Program-made: the position numbers and the translations under genes
Assembly: GCA_033816765.1 (NCBI GenBank)
Contig: CM066292.1
Span: 2,852,001-2,916,000, forward strand
Direction: 5' to 3'
Length of the DNA stretch: 64,000 bases
Source of the DNA: Nothopassalora personata
Taxonomy: Eukaryota > Ascomycota > Dothideomycetes > Mycosphaerellales > Mycosphaerellaceae
Notes under the pieces: generated by a model
What the model was told of the DNA's origin: nothing
Database searches by the model: none
What the model saw: the letters and a program-made list of their open reading frames with translations, nothing else
Part shown: one piece after another, positions 37,690 through 48,560 of the stretch
How positions within the stretch are numbered: the first letter of the stretch is position 1
Layout of the letters: the number at the start of each line of letters is the position of its first letter

Positions 37690-39585
37690 CTACATCTTCT
37701 TGCCAGTAGGGATCTGGAATGCAACAGCGCTCTCGCCATGCTTGAACGGCTTGTCGATCCTGAAGAAGCCCTTGCGATCGAACTGGATGATATCGTCCTC
37801 CTTCAGCTCAGCCACGTTGCAGTCTGCGAGAGACTCTGTCTTGAATTCGGTATTTGGATTCAAGGCAGCCTCCAAGCTATCCTCCTCTTCAAGCTTGTCC
37901 TTGGTGATCAGGTAGTCGAAGTCGTACAAAGTGATTGGCACGAGCTCCTGATCGGTCGACAGCCATGTCACCTTCTTGCTGGTCTTCTTCACATCTCCTT
38001 GCAGGTGCAGTTCCAGCTCGAGCTCAGTGACTGACTTATCTTCCTCAGACTTGACGAGGTTCAGTGGGTTCAAGCCGTGCTTCTTCTTGCGGACAATAGC
38101 GTTACCCCAGTTCATGAGGGTAATCTCCTCGCCCTCCTCAAACGAGCGAGCGTCCTCCTGGTCAACGATGATGGTCTTGCTGAATACGACTTTCTTGTTT
38201 CCGAGCTCTGCATTCTTGGCGTGGACGGGCTTCTCTTCTGTGCGGGCAGCCTCTGGTGCCCCAGCGACTGTGCAGGTCACCTTATCCTTGGTGGTGACAG
38301 CGGTGTAGCGCTTGGCAGTGTTATCAATGTACTTCTTGTTGGTAGCCCAGAAGTTGGTCCAGTCCATGAGATTGATGTTCTTGCTTGGACCTTGCTTGAC
38401 GATGAACTCTTGCAGAGCAGGAATAGTCATACCACGGCGACGGATACCACGCACTGTTGGCATGCGAGGATCGTCCCAGCCCCAGACCTTACCCTCGCTG
38501 ACAACCTTGTTGAGCTTGCGCTTGGACAGGAAGGTCTTGATGAAGTTCATGCGGGAGAAGTTCCAGTTGTAGACGTGGCGGAGGTTGAGAGTCTTCAGGA
38601 ACCATTGGTACTGCGGGTCGCGGTCGTTGTACTCGGTGGTTCTGAGCGCGTGGGTGATGCCCTCTACGGAATCGACAACCGGGCATGCGAAGTCGTAGGT
38701 TGGGTAGATCTTCCATGTTGTGCCTGTGCGGTGGTGTGAATCTGGGTTGCAGCGGTAGATGACTGGGTCTCGCATAGCACCGTTGTTGCTGCTCATGTCG
38801 ATCTTGGCGCGAATGTACCACTTGGTGCCTTCTTCGGTGCCCTTCTTCATCTCCTCAAAGTGTGCCAAGTTGTCCTCGATGGAGTCATTGCGATGTGAGC
38901 TCTCGATCTTCTGCATGCGCTCCTCTCTCAACTGCTCTTGCGGGGTGTTGTCGGCGTAGGCGTTGCCCGCCTTGATCATCTCCACGGCCTGCTTGTACAA
39001 GTCTTCGAAGTAGTCGCTGGTGTAGGTGACTTGATCTGGCTTGACACCGAGGAGCTCGCAGTCCTTCAGTATGGAGTCTTCGAATTCTTGGTTCTCCTTG
39101 GACGGGTTGGTGTCATCGAATCGGACGATCATCTTGCCGTTGTACTTCTTGTGGGCGAAGTAGTCGTTGAGGAGAGCGGCCTTGGCGTGTCCGATATGCA
39201 GATAGCCGGATGGCTCTGGTGGAAACCTCGTGACAACCCCCTTCTCGACATCGGGCAGGCCAATGTCGTAGTTGGCGCCCTCGTCTGCTGCCTCCTTTGG
39301 TCGCGTGGGCAGGTCAATCGTGGGGCTGGCTGTTTCCTCGATGAAGCTGAACCATCTCGACAGGTTGACCATCAAGTTCTGCTTGATGTACGCGTGTGCG
39401 ACTCGATTGCTGCGCAGCGTCTTCCATACTGTCGTGTCGGCGTCGGTGAGGGAGTAGCCCACGATGTAGCTGCGGAGGGTGAGGTGGTCGTTGAGCTCGC
39501 CGAGTGGGCCTTCGATCTGCTTGAGGTTCAATGGCTTGAGCGCCTCGGCGCGGTCTTGCCACTCTTGTACTTGTGCGTCTGTCAT
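37690..39585 (-). CDS. GUS1: Cytosolic glutamyl-tRNA synthetase
   Basis: 631 aa, single exon, attaching glutamate to tRNA-Glu in the cytosol. The class I signatures are clear: the HIGH motif in PPEPSGYLHIGHAKAA (residues 122-137) and a KMSKS variant, SKRKLNKVV (about 350). Between them are the expected FDDTNPSKE and YPTYDFACPVVD. The C-terminal 200 residues form the beta-barrel anticodon-binding region, ending with FRIDKPFKHGESAVAFQIP. The type is the eukaryotic/archaeal GluRS, related to GlnRS. About 115 residues precede the catalytic core, a shortened GST-like region compared with the yeast enzyme. The ATG at 39585 fits. Confidence 0.96.
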   Translation of the reverse strand: MTDAQVQEWQDRAEALKPLNLKQIEGPLGELNDHLTLRSYIVGYSLTDADTTVWKTLRSNRVAHAYIKQNLMVNLSRWFSFIEETASPTIDLPTRPKEAADEGANYDIGLPDVEKGVVTRFPPEPSGYLHIGHAKAALLNDYFAHKKYNGKMIVRFDDTNPSKENQEFEDSILKDCELLGVKPDQVTYTSDYFEDLYKQAVEMIKAGNAYADNTPQEQLREERMQKIESSHRNDSIEDNLAHFEEMKKGTEEGTKWYIRAKIDMSSNNGAMRDPVIYRCNPDSHHRTGTTWKIYPTYDFACPVVDSVEGITHALRTTEYNDRDPQYQWFLKTLNLRHVYNWNFSRMNFIKTFLSKRKLNKVVSEGKVWGWDDPRMPTVRGIRRRGMTIPALQEFIVKQGPSKNINLMDWTNFWATNKKYIDNTAKRYTAVTTKDKVTCTVAGAPEAARTEEKPVHAKNAELGNKKVVFSKTIIVDQEDARSFEEGEEITLMNWGNAIVRKKKHGLNPLNLVKSEEDKSVTELELELHLQGDVKKTSKKVTWLSTDQELVPITLYDFDYLITKDKLEEEDSLEAALNPNTEFKTESLADCNVAELKEDDIIQFDRKGFFRIDKPFKHGESAVAFQIPTGKKM

Positions 39586-39837
39586 GTTTTGATTTACCCG
39601 TAAGAAGAGGTGTACTACAATGGTATAACTAATTGCAGGAAGAGTCGCAACTCATATGTTTTCGTGACTCCCCCCCGCCTGATCCCTGCAAAAAGCTCGT
39701 GCTGATCGATCGTTCATCCGCGTCACTTCATCTGAGCTTTCTACCAAAACAGCAATAACGTCCTTATCAGCCTCACAGGCTGTCGACTTTTGACGAAGCG
39801 ACGACCTACGGGACCATGATCTCGTCCAAGGAGAATC
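39586..39837. promoter_or_regulatory. Upstream region of GluRS gene
   Basis: About 250 bp up to the next possible gene, with no other feature seen. Its role as the GUS1 promoter is inferred from position. Confidence 0.4.
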
Positions 39838-40981
39838 ATGCGCTCGAGCCTGAGCAGATGCCTGGTACTGACTCTGATACTCATTTGTGCAGCAACTGTG
39901 TCACCCAACGAGCTCTGCCACGCCACAACAGACAGGTACACGAGCCTCGATCGTGAAGAGGTAATACACACCTCGCCGTAGTCGATCATGCCATTGCCAG
40001 ATGCAAAGGGTGCAAAATATGAAACCGTCGCCGAATTGCTCGATTTCTAGTCTGCATATCCATTCCCATTCTGGTCTACCGTCATACAGCAGTGGCCGTC
40101 CACGGCGGCGCGAGCAGCTGGTGATACTGAGGGCGAATGCCACTCGTACATCCACACTGCAGAGGAAGAAGACCCGAGACCCGAGCCAATGACGACCGTG
40201 TATCGGCACCAAAGGAATATCAAACATTGTCACTGACAACAACAGGAGAGGAAGGAGTGCAATGGGTCGATGCACGAAACCAAGTCTGGGCGTCTTTCGC
40301 TGCAGATAGAAGTGGCAAGACACAAGGACCAACGGCTGACATCGAAATCATGCGAGGACGACTTGCTGAGATCATGTACGGACGCAGCAACCAGGCTAGC
40401 GAGGAGGTCAAACGGAATGGGGGTGCTGGGTTTGAGTACATCTTTGGAGACAGAGAACAACCTCCAACACGTGCCTCACCCACGACCCAGCCATTCCGTT
40501 CCCATCCCCATCCCCATCCCCTCCCCCTCATCCCTCCGCGCCGAATTCTTCAGAAAAGGCATCCAACGCAGCACCAAATTCTTCACGACAAAAACACCAT
40601 CGACCTCCGCACCGGCAAGATCCGTCCAGCCTGGGGTTTCGACAACTCCAAGCCGAAAATAATTGAGCGCAAGGGAAAGATCACCTCTATCTCCCTCCCA
40701 GATCTGGCTTTTGAAGGCTGCGCCGATGAGGTGTTGGTCAAGCATAACGATGTCGTTATGAGCGATTGGGAGGCGTGTTATGGGCTGCCGCGGCTGGATG
40801 CGGGGGTAGAGTAGAGGGTTGTGGCTGCGGAGGCGACAGGGGAGAGGGGGAGGAGGTGGTGAAGGGGGTGAAGGGGGTGAAGGTTGAGGTTGGAGGATTG
40901 GAGGTGGTGGTGAGGTATATGAATAAGTTTTTGCCGAGATTTGTGGGGGTTGAAATTGTCGTGTGGGAACAGATGATGTAG
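39838..40981 (+). pseudogene. Degraded unknown gene, possibly secreted product
   Basis: A signal-peptide-like start (MRSSLSRCLVLTLILICAAT, 39838) is followed by protein-like pieces in changing frames: MPLPDAKGAKYETVAELLDF then a TAG (39988-40050), WVDARNQVWASFAADRSGK with a helical segment ending EYIFGDRE (40220-40455), LPDLAFEGCADEVLVKHNDV (40700-40760), and finally RYMNKFLPRFVGVEIVVWEQ (40914-40975). A CCCCAT/CCCCTC low-complexity tract (40495-40530) and a G-rich run (40835-40890) lie between. Either several introns were missed or the gene is decayed. I do not recognise the family. Confidence 0.35.
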
Positions 40982-41152
40982 TGGGAAGCGCAGGGTAGTG
41001 GCAAGCTTGGTAGATGATCGCTATTCTGGTCTAGTTTGCTTCGCGGTATGCTGGCCTTCGATTACCATCGATTGTGTTCACAGATTGTAGGCGTTCGTGC
41101 TTCCGGAGCTCGAAGTAATACATATCATATCCCACTCCCCCTTTTGCAATAC

Positions 41153-43296
41153 CTACATCTGCGGCGAATCCACCTTCTGAATCCCCAGCCCCTTAATGAA
41201 GATATCCGCCGCCTTCTCTCCAATCACGAAAGCCGTATTGCCTGTATTCGCTCCCACATTTTCCGGAGGGATACTGAGATCCGCCAACTTCAGCCCTTCG
41301 AGACCATGCACGCTGAGATTACCATCGACTACCCCCTTCTGGTCCCTTGGCGCCATCTTGCACGTTCCTACGGACGAGTCATGTCAGTTGTGTACGCGAC
41401 CGAACTGCAGAGATATGATTCTTGTACTTACCAAGCGAATGCCACGTCGTACTAATAATCTCCCGAACCCTTTGTTCAATAGCCGCATCGTCCTCTTTGG
41501 TATACTTGATCCTCGCCTTATCGTCCGTGTACATCGGCCCATCCGCCTTCTCGACAACAGCAGCTTCCGAGCCTTCAGGGAAGTTTGGATGGTTCCCCTT
41601 AAGTTCCCCACGGAAGATAGGCATGCGGCGCCACATCTCACGCGTGATCTTGTAAGCCCAAATATGCTTCTTGACGTCGTTGTCGTCGGGGTCGGTGAGC
41701 CAGCCCGTATCAAAGTCCACAGGGGCATGCATGTCCGCACCACTGATGTGGACCGATCCCCTGGAGAAGGGGTAGCCAGTCCAGTTCGCCATGGAGACAT
41801 ACTCAGCGTCATCGGGCAGAACGGAGTGATCGCCGTAGTAGCACGTGTATAGTGCCAGAATCATCAGTGGCTTGTCTGGGAAAGGCTTGAAAGCGCGATC
41901 CCAGGCTTCTCTGAACTTTGGTCCTAGAGCATCGACTTCTTCCTCAGTCGGGCGGAACTTTCCTTGCGCGTCCATACCGTTTGTACCGAGGAGTTCATCG
42001 CCGTTTCGGATGGCCTCGTCGATGTCCCAGCGGCCGTCCATGAAGCCATTTATGCACTCCCTTGGCTTGAGATTGGTGCGGTAGGCCCACAGGGAGAGGT
42101 GATGGTCTTGATAATCTTCTCCTACACCGGGAAGGTCTTCGACGACGGGGATGCCAAGTTTTTCCAAGAGCTTCGCGTCGCCGACACCAGAGCGCTCGAG
42201 GACGCCTGGCGTGCCGTTGGCACCTGCAGATACAACCACGAGCTTTCGTGCATTGACGGAGCGGCGAGCGGTATATGCCGTGGACAAAAATTCTGGATTA
42301 GCGAGATACTTTGGGTTCGTCTGATACTCAACGCCAGTAGCCCTCTTGCCATCGAAGTGGACTTTGACGACTTGCTTCTCGACCAGGACGTGAAGGTTTG
42401 GGTATTCGCCGCTTTGGATCTTGGGGTGCAAGAAGCGATGGGCTGCATCTTGACGACGACCATTGGGACCTATGTACTTGTAGTACCGCTCGATGGCGTT
42501 GTTGTTGTCGAGGTTCTGGAGATCGTTCGATTCGGGGTATCCGAGTTTTGCAGCGGCTTCGACGAAGGCGTTCTCCGCTCGCGTGCAGGTGTGAGTGCCC
42601 TTTGACACATTGACTGGGCCTTCGAAGCCGTGGCGGTCCTTGTCGCCTTTGCCGTGGTAGGTTTCGAACTGTATGAATGTCAGCGCATCGAGTATGAGAT
42701 AAGTCATCTCCGGAATGTACCTTGTTCAAAAACGGGAGGATCTCATCAGCAGTCCAGCCTGGCGTCTTCCATGAGTCGAAATCCGATCTCTGTGCACGAG
42801 TGTAGACCTGTTCGAACGACGATTAGAACCACTCTCTCTGTCTCATGGGGCTTTAGTATGGGCACAATACCATCCAATTCATAGCACTCCCACCCCCCAA
42901 AGTCCCTCCAGAAGGCACAATCGGACTCCTATCCGCCAACTGCTTCGACTTCTTCGTCTGCCAAAACAGTGTAACCCTACTCTGCGGAAACAGGTTGCGC
43001 GGATAAAGCGCCGGGTGTACAACTTCTTTCATGCCATAGTTATTGGGACCTTGCTCAATGACCAGGATCACCAAGTTCTTGTCTGCTTCCGCAAGACGTC
43101 CAGCTACGACGCAGCCGGCAAGACCACCTGTTGGATTGTAAGATTTTGGGAGTGATTGCTTAGGGGGATTGAGAGTTGTTGCATACCTCCTGCTATCTGA
43201 TGGTCGTTAGTATCGAATGGTTCAAAGCGAATCAGTGCAACTTACAATTACATCGACCTCCTTGAGATCCTCGGGGAGCCTGGTATGGATTGGCAT
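41153..43296 (-). CDS. GMC-family alcohol (methanol-type) oxidase
   Basis: Six exons: 43296-43246, 43196-43187, 43127-42871, 42807-42721, 42668-41432 and 41367-41153, all phases consistent, 618 aa. This FAD enzyme oxidises short or aromatic alcohols to aldehydes and makes hydrogen peroxide. The N-terminal dinucleotide motif DVIIAGGGLAGCVVAGRLAE is built across three exons, one of them only 10 nt. GMC signature-like segments are GGTLGGGSAMNWMVYTRA and SAGANGTPGVLERSGVG. The C-terminal block THSLGT-type, here WHSLGTCKMAP, carries the catalytic His, and GLKLADLSIPPENVGANT follows. Length and these blocks fit the fungal alcohol oxidase group rather than glucose oxidase. The C-terminus (DSPQM) is not a standard peroxisomal tripeptide. 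There is no signal peptide, so it is probably intracellular. Confidence 0.92.
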
Positions 43297-44060
43297 TGTG
43301 CCGACAGCTGACAATGGATCTCAGAAGCACTTCCTGCTTCTCCTCCTTGATCAAGCAAGAACATCACAGCTCACGTTGCACCAACCAATATATAACCCAA
43401 CTGAAGCAATGCCTACGATGACGATCTGCCGGAGCTGACCCCTCACATGTGGTCCTACGCTACGTATCCCGGTCGAAACATACTGCTTTTGACCAAGATG
43501 AGCACGCGTCTCTTGGTGTTGACCCCGCGTCGTGGGAGAGCTGCAGCCACAAGAATGGCACACGCGGGACGACATCTTGCGTAACAGTGCATGAATAGCG
43601 AGACTGCTGATCGCACAGCGATGGAGATCTGAGAAATGTGGACAGATTGGACAAGTAGTAAGCTCGCAATTAATATTCGGAAGGGGTGGCAAGCCCGGAC
43701 GTGAATGCTTCCACAGACGACCGAAATGGATCCAGTATATCGCGGCGTATACAGCGCTCCGGCGTCGACATGATGGCCTCAAGAAATCGATAACATTTGA
43801 TGTCAGGGTAATGTTCCATATGTCACCAAGTTCGATCCGTTCACGCGGTTGAGCCTCACGGTTGAGCTATTCAGTGCGGGGAGAGCATCGATGATCAATG
43901 CCTTATTTGACGCGCGGCGGTGCTCGTTTTGACGAGGAGACGGGAAAGATGATGGCAGTAGATACCACGAGGAATTGACCGAAGTCGACGTCGATATTGG
44001 CCCACGTCTCCACGTCCGGAACCGCGGCATGACGCTGCCCAGGGTATGATACTGGATAAG
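43297..44060. other. Intergenic, no gene seen
   Basis: Upstream of the alcohol oxidase and downstream of TRM6. A minus-strand frame with a CHSCGCS motif (from about 43575) is short and has no support as a gene. Confidence 0.4.
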
Positions 44061-45912
44061 CTATGTTTTCGCGGCCTCCTTCGCTGTATCAAACAACGCA
44101 TTGACAGGCGCTGGACTTGCTTGAGCCACCTTGTCGTCCACATCCATGGCTTGCTTTTCGATCTTCCGCTTCTTGGATCCAAAGTAGCCACGAGCTTCGA
44201 CACCACCTTCAAGTGGGATGACCCTCCTCGCGGTGAAGACGAAGCCTTCAGCGCCGCCTCGACTCGTCATTAGCGGATGCGTTCTACCGGGCAGCACTTG
44301 CCACTCTCGCACTCTGCTGGTCTGCACACTCGGCGCAAGCAACAGTCTCGGATCTAGTGGGAAGTCATCCTTTGTTGGCGTCTCGCCTTTGCTTGTGTGT
44401 GCGTTGTATGCCGAACGCCTCTCTTTCGAGAAGAGGTCGATGATCTTGACAAGAGGTTCGATAGTCGGGCTGTAGATGACAACGTGGCCACCGCCTCGCA
44501 CAAGAGGTATGGCATGCTCAAGAATGGTGACGGTGTCCATATGTGATGCGATCACCACACCTTCAAATCCTCCCTCGCGAGTCTCGTCAACGATCGTCTT
44601 GCATCGCTCCCATCGCCGGCGCTTCTTGTAGTACGCTCCACGCTTGCCTGACTTCCAAGTCGCAAGAGTCTGTTCAGGGACAATTTCCGGCTCAGTGTAT
44701 GTCGGGTCCTCGGCCGGATGCAGAAGCTGCAGCCACGAAAGTGGTTTGAGGTGGGTATGTAGAGGGTGATCAGATTCTTGCATCGAATTCGGATTGCTAG
44801 TATCGTATCCGAAGTACTTCAACAGCGAGAGGTTGGGTTGTACTGCCGGATGAAGGACTGTGATGGTGTTCGTTGGTGGGGGTATTGGAAAGTCCTTGTG
44901 CACTGGTCTTGCTGTCTTTGCGTCTCCGTTGGCCTGAGGTGCCTCGGTCATGGAGACGTCTACTGCTGGCTCCTGCGGTTCCTGTTTCGCCGGAGGATGT
45001 AGCAGGTTCATGCGCTCGGCTAGCGCTGCGGTGAGCAGCCCACCAGTATCATCGCAGACAAGCCATCGACCACCAATCTCTTTGCTACCATCGCCCGCGT
45101 TCAGCCCATCTGTGCCGCTGTAGTGTGCATTGCTCCACGAGCCGACCAGGGCCAACGACTCTTCTCTGATCTCCATGATGCGTGCTGCCTCCTTCTCCAG
45201 GACGTATTCGATCAAGCTCTGAATGTCCATTGGCACGGCGACGAATCGCTTCAAGTACTTTTTGTGCTTCCGCAGTGTGTACTTGGCCTTGGAGAAGGCC
45301 GTCTTCTCTTCCAGTCCGGCATGATTTGCCAAGATGCTCTCGATGACCTCTTTCGCACCTGCCGACTTCTTCAGATCCTCAATCTCCTGGTGTGTCAGCT
45401 TCTGTCTCGTGGCATCGTCGATCGTCAGTCGGTTGTTCTTCATCAGCACACTGCCATCGTCGGCCAGCAAATCATAACTCTCGGGCAGTGCCTGGGTGGC
45501 TGTCGGCGTCGCTGGCTCGGCTCTCGATTCGCTGGGTGCGTCTGCATCGTCAAGTCCTGCTTCCGCGTTGAGTTCCGCTTGAGGCACAATCCTCAGACGC
45601 GCATACTGCTCGCCTTCCCGCTTCTCAAGCAGCTCATATGTGTGGTGATAGGGACGACCGACGAGGAGATTTGAAGGGAACGAGCCAATCTTGCCAACGT
45701 CGATGATCCTGTGCCATTCTCAGTATCGTCGTGTACCTCGTGGCGTGGCTCGCAGGACTGCATCGCATGTGTTGGATGTGCGCTCGTGGACAAGACACCC
45801 GCGCGTCACCTACGTACGTATTCAGCTTGATCTCAATCAGTCGCAGTGTCTCGGTCGGGAGACGCAGAAAGAGAAATGTGTTGGGCCGGATAGACGAGTG
45901 TATCTCCCTCAT
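44061..45912 (-). CDS. TRM6: tRNA (adenine-58-N1)-methyltransferase non-catalytic subunit Trm6
   Basis: Two exons, 45912-45818 and 45708-44061, with a 109-bp intron (GTACGT to CACAG). Total 580 aa. Trm6 (Gcd10) pairs with catalytic Trm61 to methylate A58 in tRNAs, including initiator tRNA-Met, in the nucleus. The spliced N-terminus gives HSSIRPNTFLFLRLPTETLR and then IIDVGKIGSFPSNLLVGRP, typical of the family. Further blocks are KSAGAKEVIESILANHAGLEEKTAFSK-type sequence (about 125-150), KYTLRKHKKYLKRFV, and the C-terminal DTVTILEHAIPLVRGGGHVV with the last conserved part PGRTHPLMTSRGGAEGFVF. The start could be 23 codons further up (45981). It shares a short divergent promoter with the mitochondrial TrpRS gene. 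Confidence 0.92.
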
Positions 45913-46059
45913 CTTTGATGCGACAGTACTGGTAGCTATGCGCTCATAAGTCTGGGCTGTGTTGATGTCTGACCGATCCATGTTGACGTTTTTGAAACCT
46001 CCGGCCGCCGCACGCCCACGTCAGGAGGGATGCTCTCCTAGCCGTCAACATCCACATTG
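45913..46059. promoter_or_regulatory. Divergent promoter of TRM6 and mitochondrial TrpRS
   Basis: Only about 147 bp separate the two start codons, less if the upstream TRM6 ATG is used. Both products act on tRNA. Shared control is inferred from the layout. Confidence 0.5.
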
Positions 46060-47232
46060 ATGCTATCATGCGCCTCGTCGCTGAGGCGCGATAGCCTACA
46101 GTCATTACGGACTTCGCACGTGAAGCTCTCGATAGGTCACAATGGCGCCTTCACGTATCAGACCCGAGCCTTGAGCGGCCAACCATCGCCGCCCAAAAAG
46201 ATCATCTTTTCCGGCATACAGCCAACAGGAGTGCCACATCTCGGTAACTACCTGGGAGCACTCCGACAATGGGTCAAGCTACAAAATGACACCGACAAGT
46301 CTACTCGGCTCATCTACTCCCTGGTCGACCTACATGCCATCACCATCCGCCAAGACCCAGCTCAACTACGACAATGGAAGAAGGAGTCACTGGCGATGCT
46401 TCTAGCCATAGGCCTGGATCCTGTCCGGAGCATCATCTTCCACCAAAGCGACGTGCCCGCACATGCTGAGCTCATGTGGATCCTATCGTGCCAAGCCAGC
46501 ACAGGTTATCTTGGTCGTATGACACAGTGGAAGGACAAGACCTCGAACGAGAAAGGAGGCACCGAAAGGCTCAAGCTTGGCTTGTTCTCGTACCCTGTTC
46601 TGCAAGCCGCGGATGTTCTGGTGCATCAAACCACTCACGTACCAGTCGGACACGATCAGGCGCAACACCTGGAGTTTGCACGAGAGCTAGCCAATGGCTT
46701 CAACCATCTATATGGCGGTGGCATCCTCGTGGCACCAGAAACTCTCATCAGCCCAGCGAAGCGAGTCATGTCCTTGACGGATCCTGGTTCCAAGATGTCG
46801 AAATCGCACCCCAATCCGAAATCGAGAATCTTATTGACAGACAGCGAGGATGTGATCAAAGCGAAACTGAAGGCTGCCGTCACAGACTCGATTGAAGGCA
46901 TCACATACGACCCTCAGAATCGACCAGGAGTCAGCAATCTATTGGACATCATCTACCACGCTACTTCGACCGAAGCTCCACATAGTGATGCTACTGACGG
47001 CGTTGGTCAAACCGCACTTGCAAAGGACATGGGAGGTATGAGCCTGCGGGTCATCAAGGAAAGAGCGACCGAAGCCGTCGAGAGCATCGTGAAGCCCATT
47101 CGAGAGAGATACGCAGAGCTGATCAACGACGATGCGTGGCTGACAGAAGCAGCGGCTGCGGGAGCCTTCAAAGCCCAGATCAGTGCAGCAGAGACTATAC
47201 AGAATGTGAGGAAGGCAGTAGGTCTTGCTTGA
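46060..47232 (+). CDS. MSW1: Mitochondrial tryptophanyl-tRNA synthetase
   Basis: 390 aa from ATG 46060. The bacterial-type TrpRS charges mitochondrial tRNA-Trp. The first 40 residues (MLSCASSLRRDSLQSLRTSH and on) are basic and Ser/Arg-rich, like a mitochondrial presequence. Class I signatures are IFSGIQPTGVPHLGNYLGAL (HIGH equivalent HLGN near residue 60) and PGSKMSKSHPN (KMSKS near 247). Other family blocks are YSLVDLHAIT, FHQSDVPAHAELMWIL, LQAADVLVHQTTHVPVGHDQ and the C-terminal helix region with ERYAELINDDAWL. Single exon. Divergent from TRM6. Confidence 0.95.
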   Translation: MLSCASSLRRDSLQSLRTSHVKLSIGHNGAFTYQTRALSGQPSPPKKIIFSGIQPTGVPHLGNYLGALRQWVKLQNDTDKSTRLIYSLVDLHAITIRQDPAQLRQWKKESLAMLLAIGLDPVRSIIFHQSDVPAHAELMWILSCQASTGYLGRMTQWKDKTSNEKGGTERLKLGLFSYPVLQAADVLVHQTTHVPVGHDQAQHLEFARELANGFNHLYGGGILVAPETLISPAKRVMSLTDPGSKMSKSHPNPKSRILLTDSEDVIKAKLKAAVTDSIEGITYDPQNRPGVSNLLDIIYHATSTEAPHSDATDGVGQTALAKDMGGMSLRVIKERATEAVESIVKPIRERYAELINDDAWLTEAAAAGAFKAQISAAETIQNVRKAVGLA

Positions 47233-47551
47233 TGACATGCAAACAGCCTACCGACACCATGGTTCTGGTATCACCGTGGCGTGTTCGGCTGGCGCATCCC
47301 AGCCGGACAGAATCCGACTTCACTTCCACAGCGCATCTCACACGACCTACTTCTAGTCGAAGCATGTTTCGCTTAGTGCGTTGTAAAAATATACCCCCTT
47401 TGCGAGCATCAGGTCGCTACCTCAACCGGCCAGCGTTGCACCAAAGTAGAAGTCGCACCCAGACCCTTGGCTGTAATCATGCTCGCACTCGGTATCTCTG
47501 CTGCTCCTAACCTCCTCCAGCGTACAGATCATGCTTCCCCATGGAGAAAAT
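47233..47551. other. Intergenic, no gene seen
   Basis: Between the TrpRS stop and the permease pseudogene. Short ORFs only. Confidence 0.45.
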
Positions 47552-48560
47552 ATAAGACATCATCGCCACAGAAACCCACAACGACCATGACCTCGAGACT
47601 GCAAAGCACGAAGAAGAGTGCCGCAACTTTGGCTCCCTTGAACGAAGACTCAAGTCACGACATATCCAATTCCTGGCCCTGTCAGGCGCAATTGGCACTC
47701 GATCATTCGTGGGAAGTGGTCAGATCCTGTCACTAGCAGGCCCATTGTCAACATTCCTCGCCTCCCTCTTCACTGGTGTCAACCTATACTGCGTGATCAA
47801 CTCCCTCGCGAGATGGCAATGTAGCCCCCACTTCCCGGCGCAGTGACCATCTATGCCGCACGCTTAGTGGACCTGGCGCTAAGTTTTGTGCTCGGCTGGA
47901 ACTACTGGTACCAGCTCGCTATGGGTGTACCAATTGAGACGACTGTTTCTGCTATCCTCATTGACTTCTGGCCCGGTAGTGTGTCTACCTGTGTATAGAT
48001 CATGATCCTCACGAGACCGATGATTGTTGTCAATTGCCTACTGGTAAACTCCTATGGCGAAGCGGACTTTATCTTCGGTGCCATCAAGCTGACTCCGATC
48101 ATGGGTCTGATCTTACTTATGCCGATCATGGACCTGGAGGTGCACCCAGCGGCGATCGCACAGGTTTTCGATCTTGGGTCGATCCTGGACCTATTAACTC
48201 CTATCTTAGTCCCAGAGCTCTGGGTCTTTTCCTCGCTTTCTGGAAAGTCTTCATCCAAGCCGCTGTCGCGTGCGGAGGCAGTGCAATGTGCGCAATTGCC
48301 GCTGGTGAGAGCGAGACTCCGCGCTACAAGATTCCCAAAGCTGTTCGACGAGTCTTCTGGCGGATCTTATATCTTTCACGTCCTGGCGAATTTCCTTAGT
48401 CGGAATGTGTGTCTCCTCGCAAGATCCACGGGTCCTCAATGCCATCACCAAGGAAGCACCAGGCGCCGCTGCTAGTGCCTTCGTCATCGCCATCGTCAAC
48501 GGATGTGCTCGAGGAGCTCTGGCAACCCGAGGACTTGAGCGGCGGCAGTGGAGGGGTCCA
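47552..48560 (+). pseudogene. Amino acid permease pseudogene (APC/YAT family)
   Basis: The plus strand carries the N-terminal two-thirds of a fungal amino acid permease in broken frames. Readable blocks are LKSRHIQFLALSGAIGTRSF then FVGSGQILSLAGPLSTFLA and TGVNLYCVINSLA (47640-47812), VTIYAARLVDLALSFVLGWN and WYQLAMGVPIETT (47843-47950), YGEADFIFGAIKLTPIMGLI (48051-48110), FLAFWKVFIQAAVACGGSAM (48230-48290), IPKAVRRVFWRIL (48331-48370), and DPRVLNAITKEAPGAAASAF with VIAIVNG (48427-48500). Frames change at least four times, and the last membrane segments are missing. Differences look like ordinary indels and substitutions, not RIP. The intact protein would import amino acids at the plasma membrane. 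Confidence 0.8.

Noticed and set aside
38077..39603. Long plus-strand ORFs opposite glutamyl-tRNA synthetase
   Set aside because: They are antisense shadows of a well-conserved enzyme gene.
40835..40890. G-quadruplex in the G-rich run
   Set aside because: Runs of four or more G are present, but one loop is about 13 nt; too weak to report as a structure.
41964..42605. 213-aa plus-strand ORF opposite the alcohol oxidase
   Set aside because: Antisense shadow of exon 5; no start context or motif.
43351..43782. Minus-strand 143-aa ORF with a CHSCGCS motif
   Set aside because: No second zinc-binding pair, weak composition, lies in the upstream region of the alcohol oxidase; not enough support for a gene.
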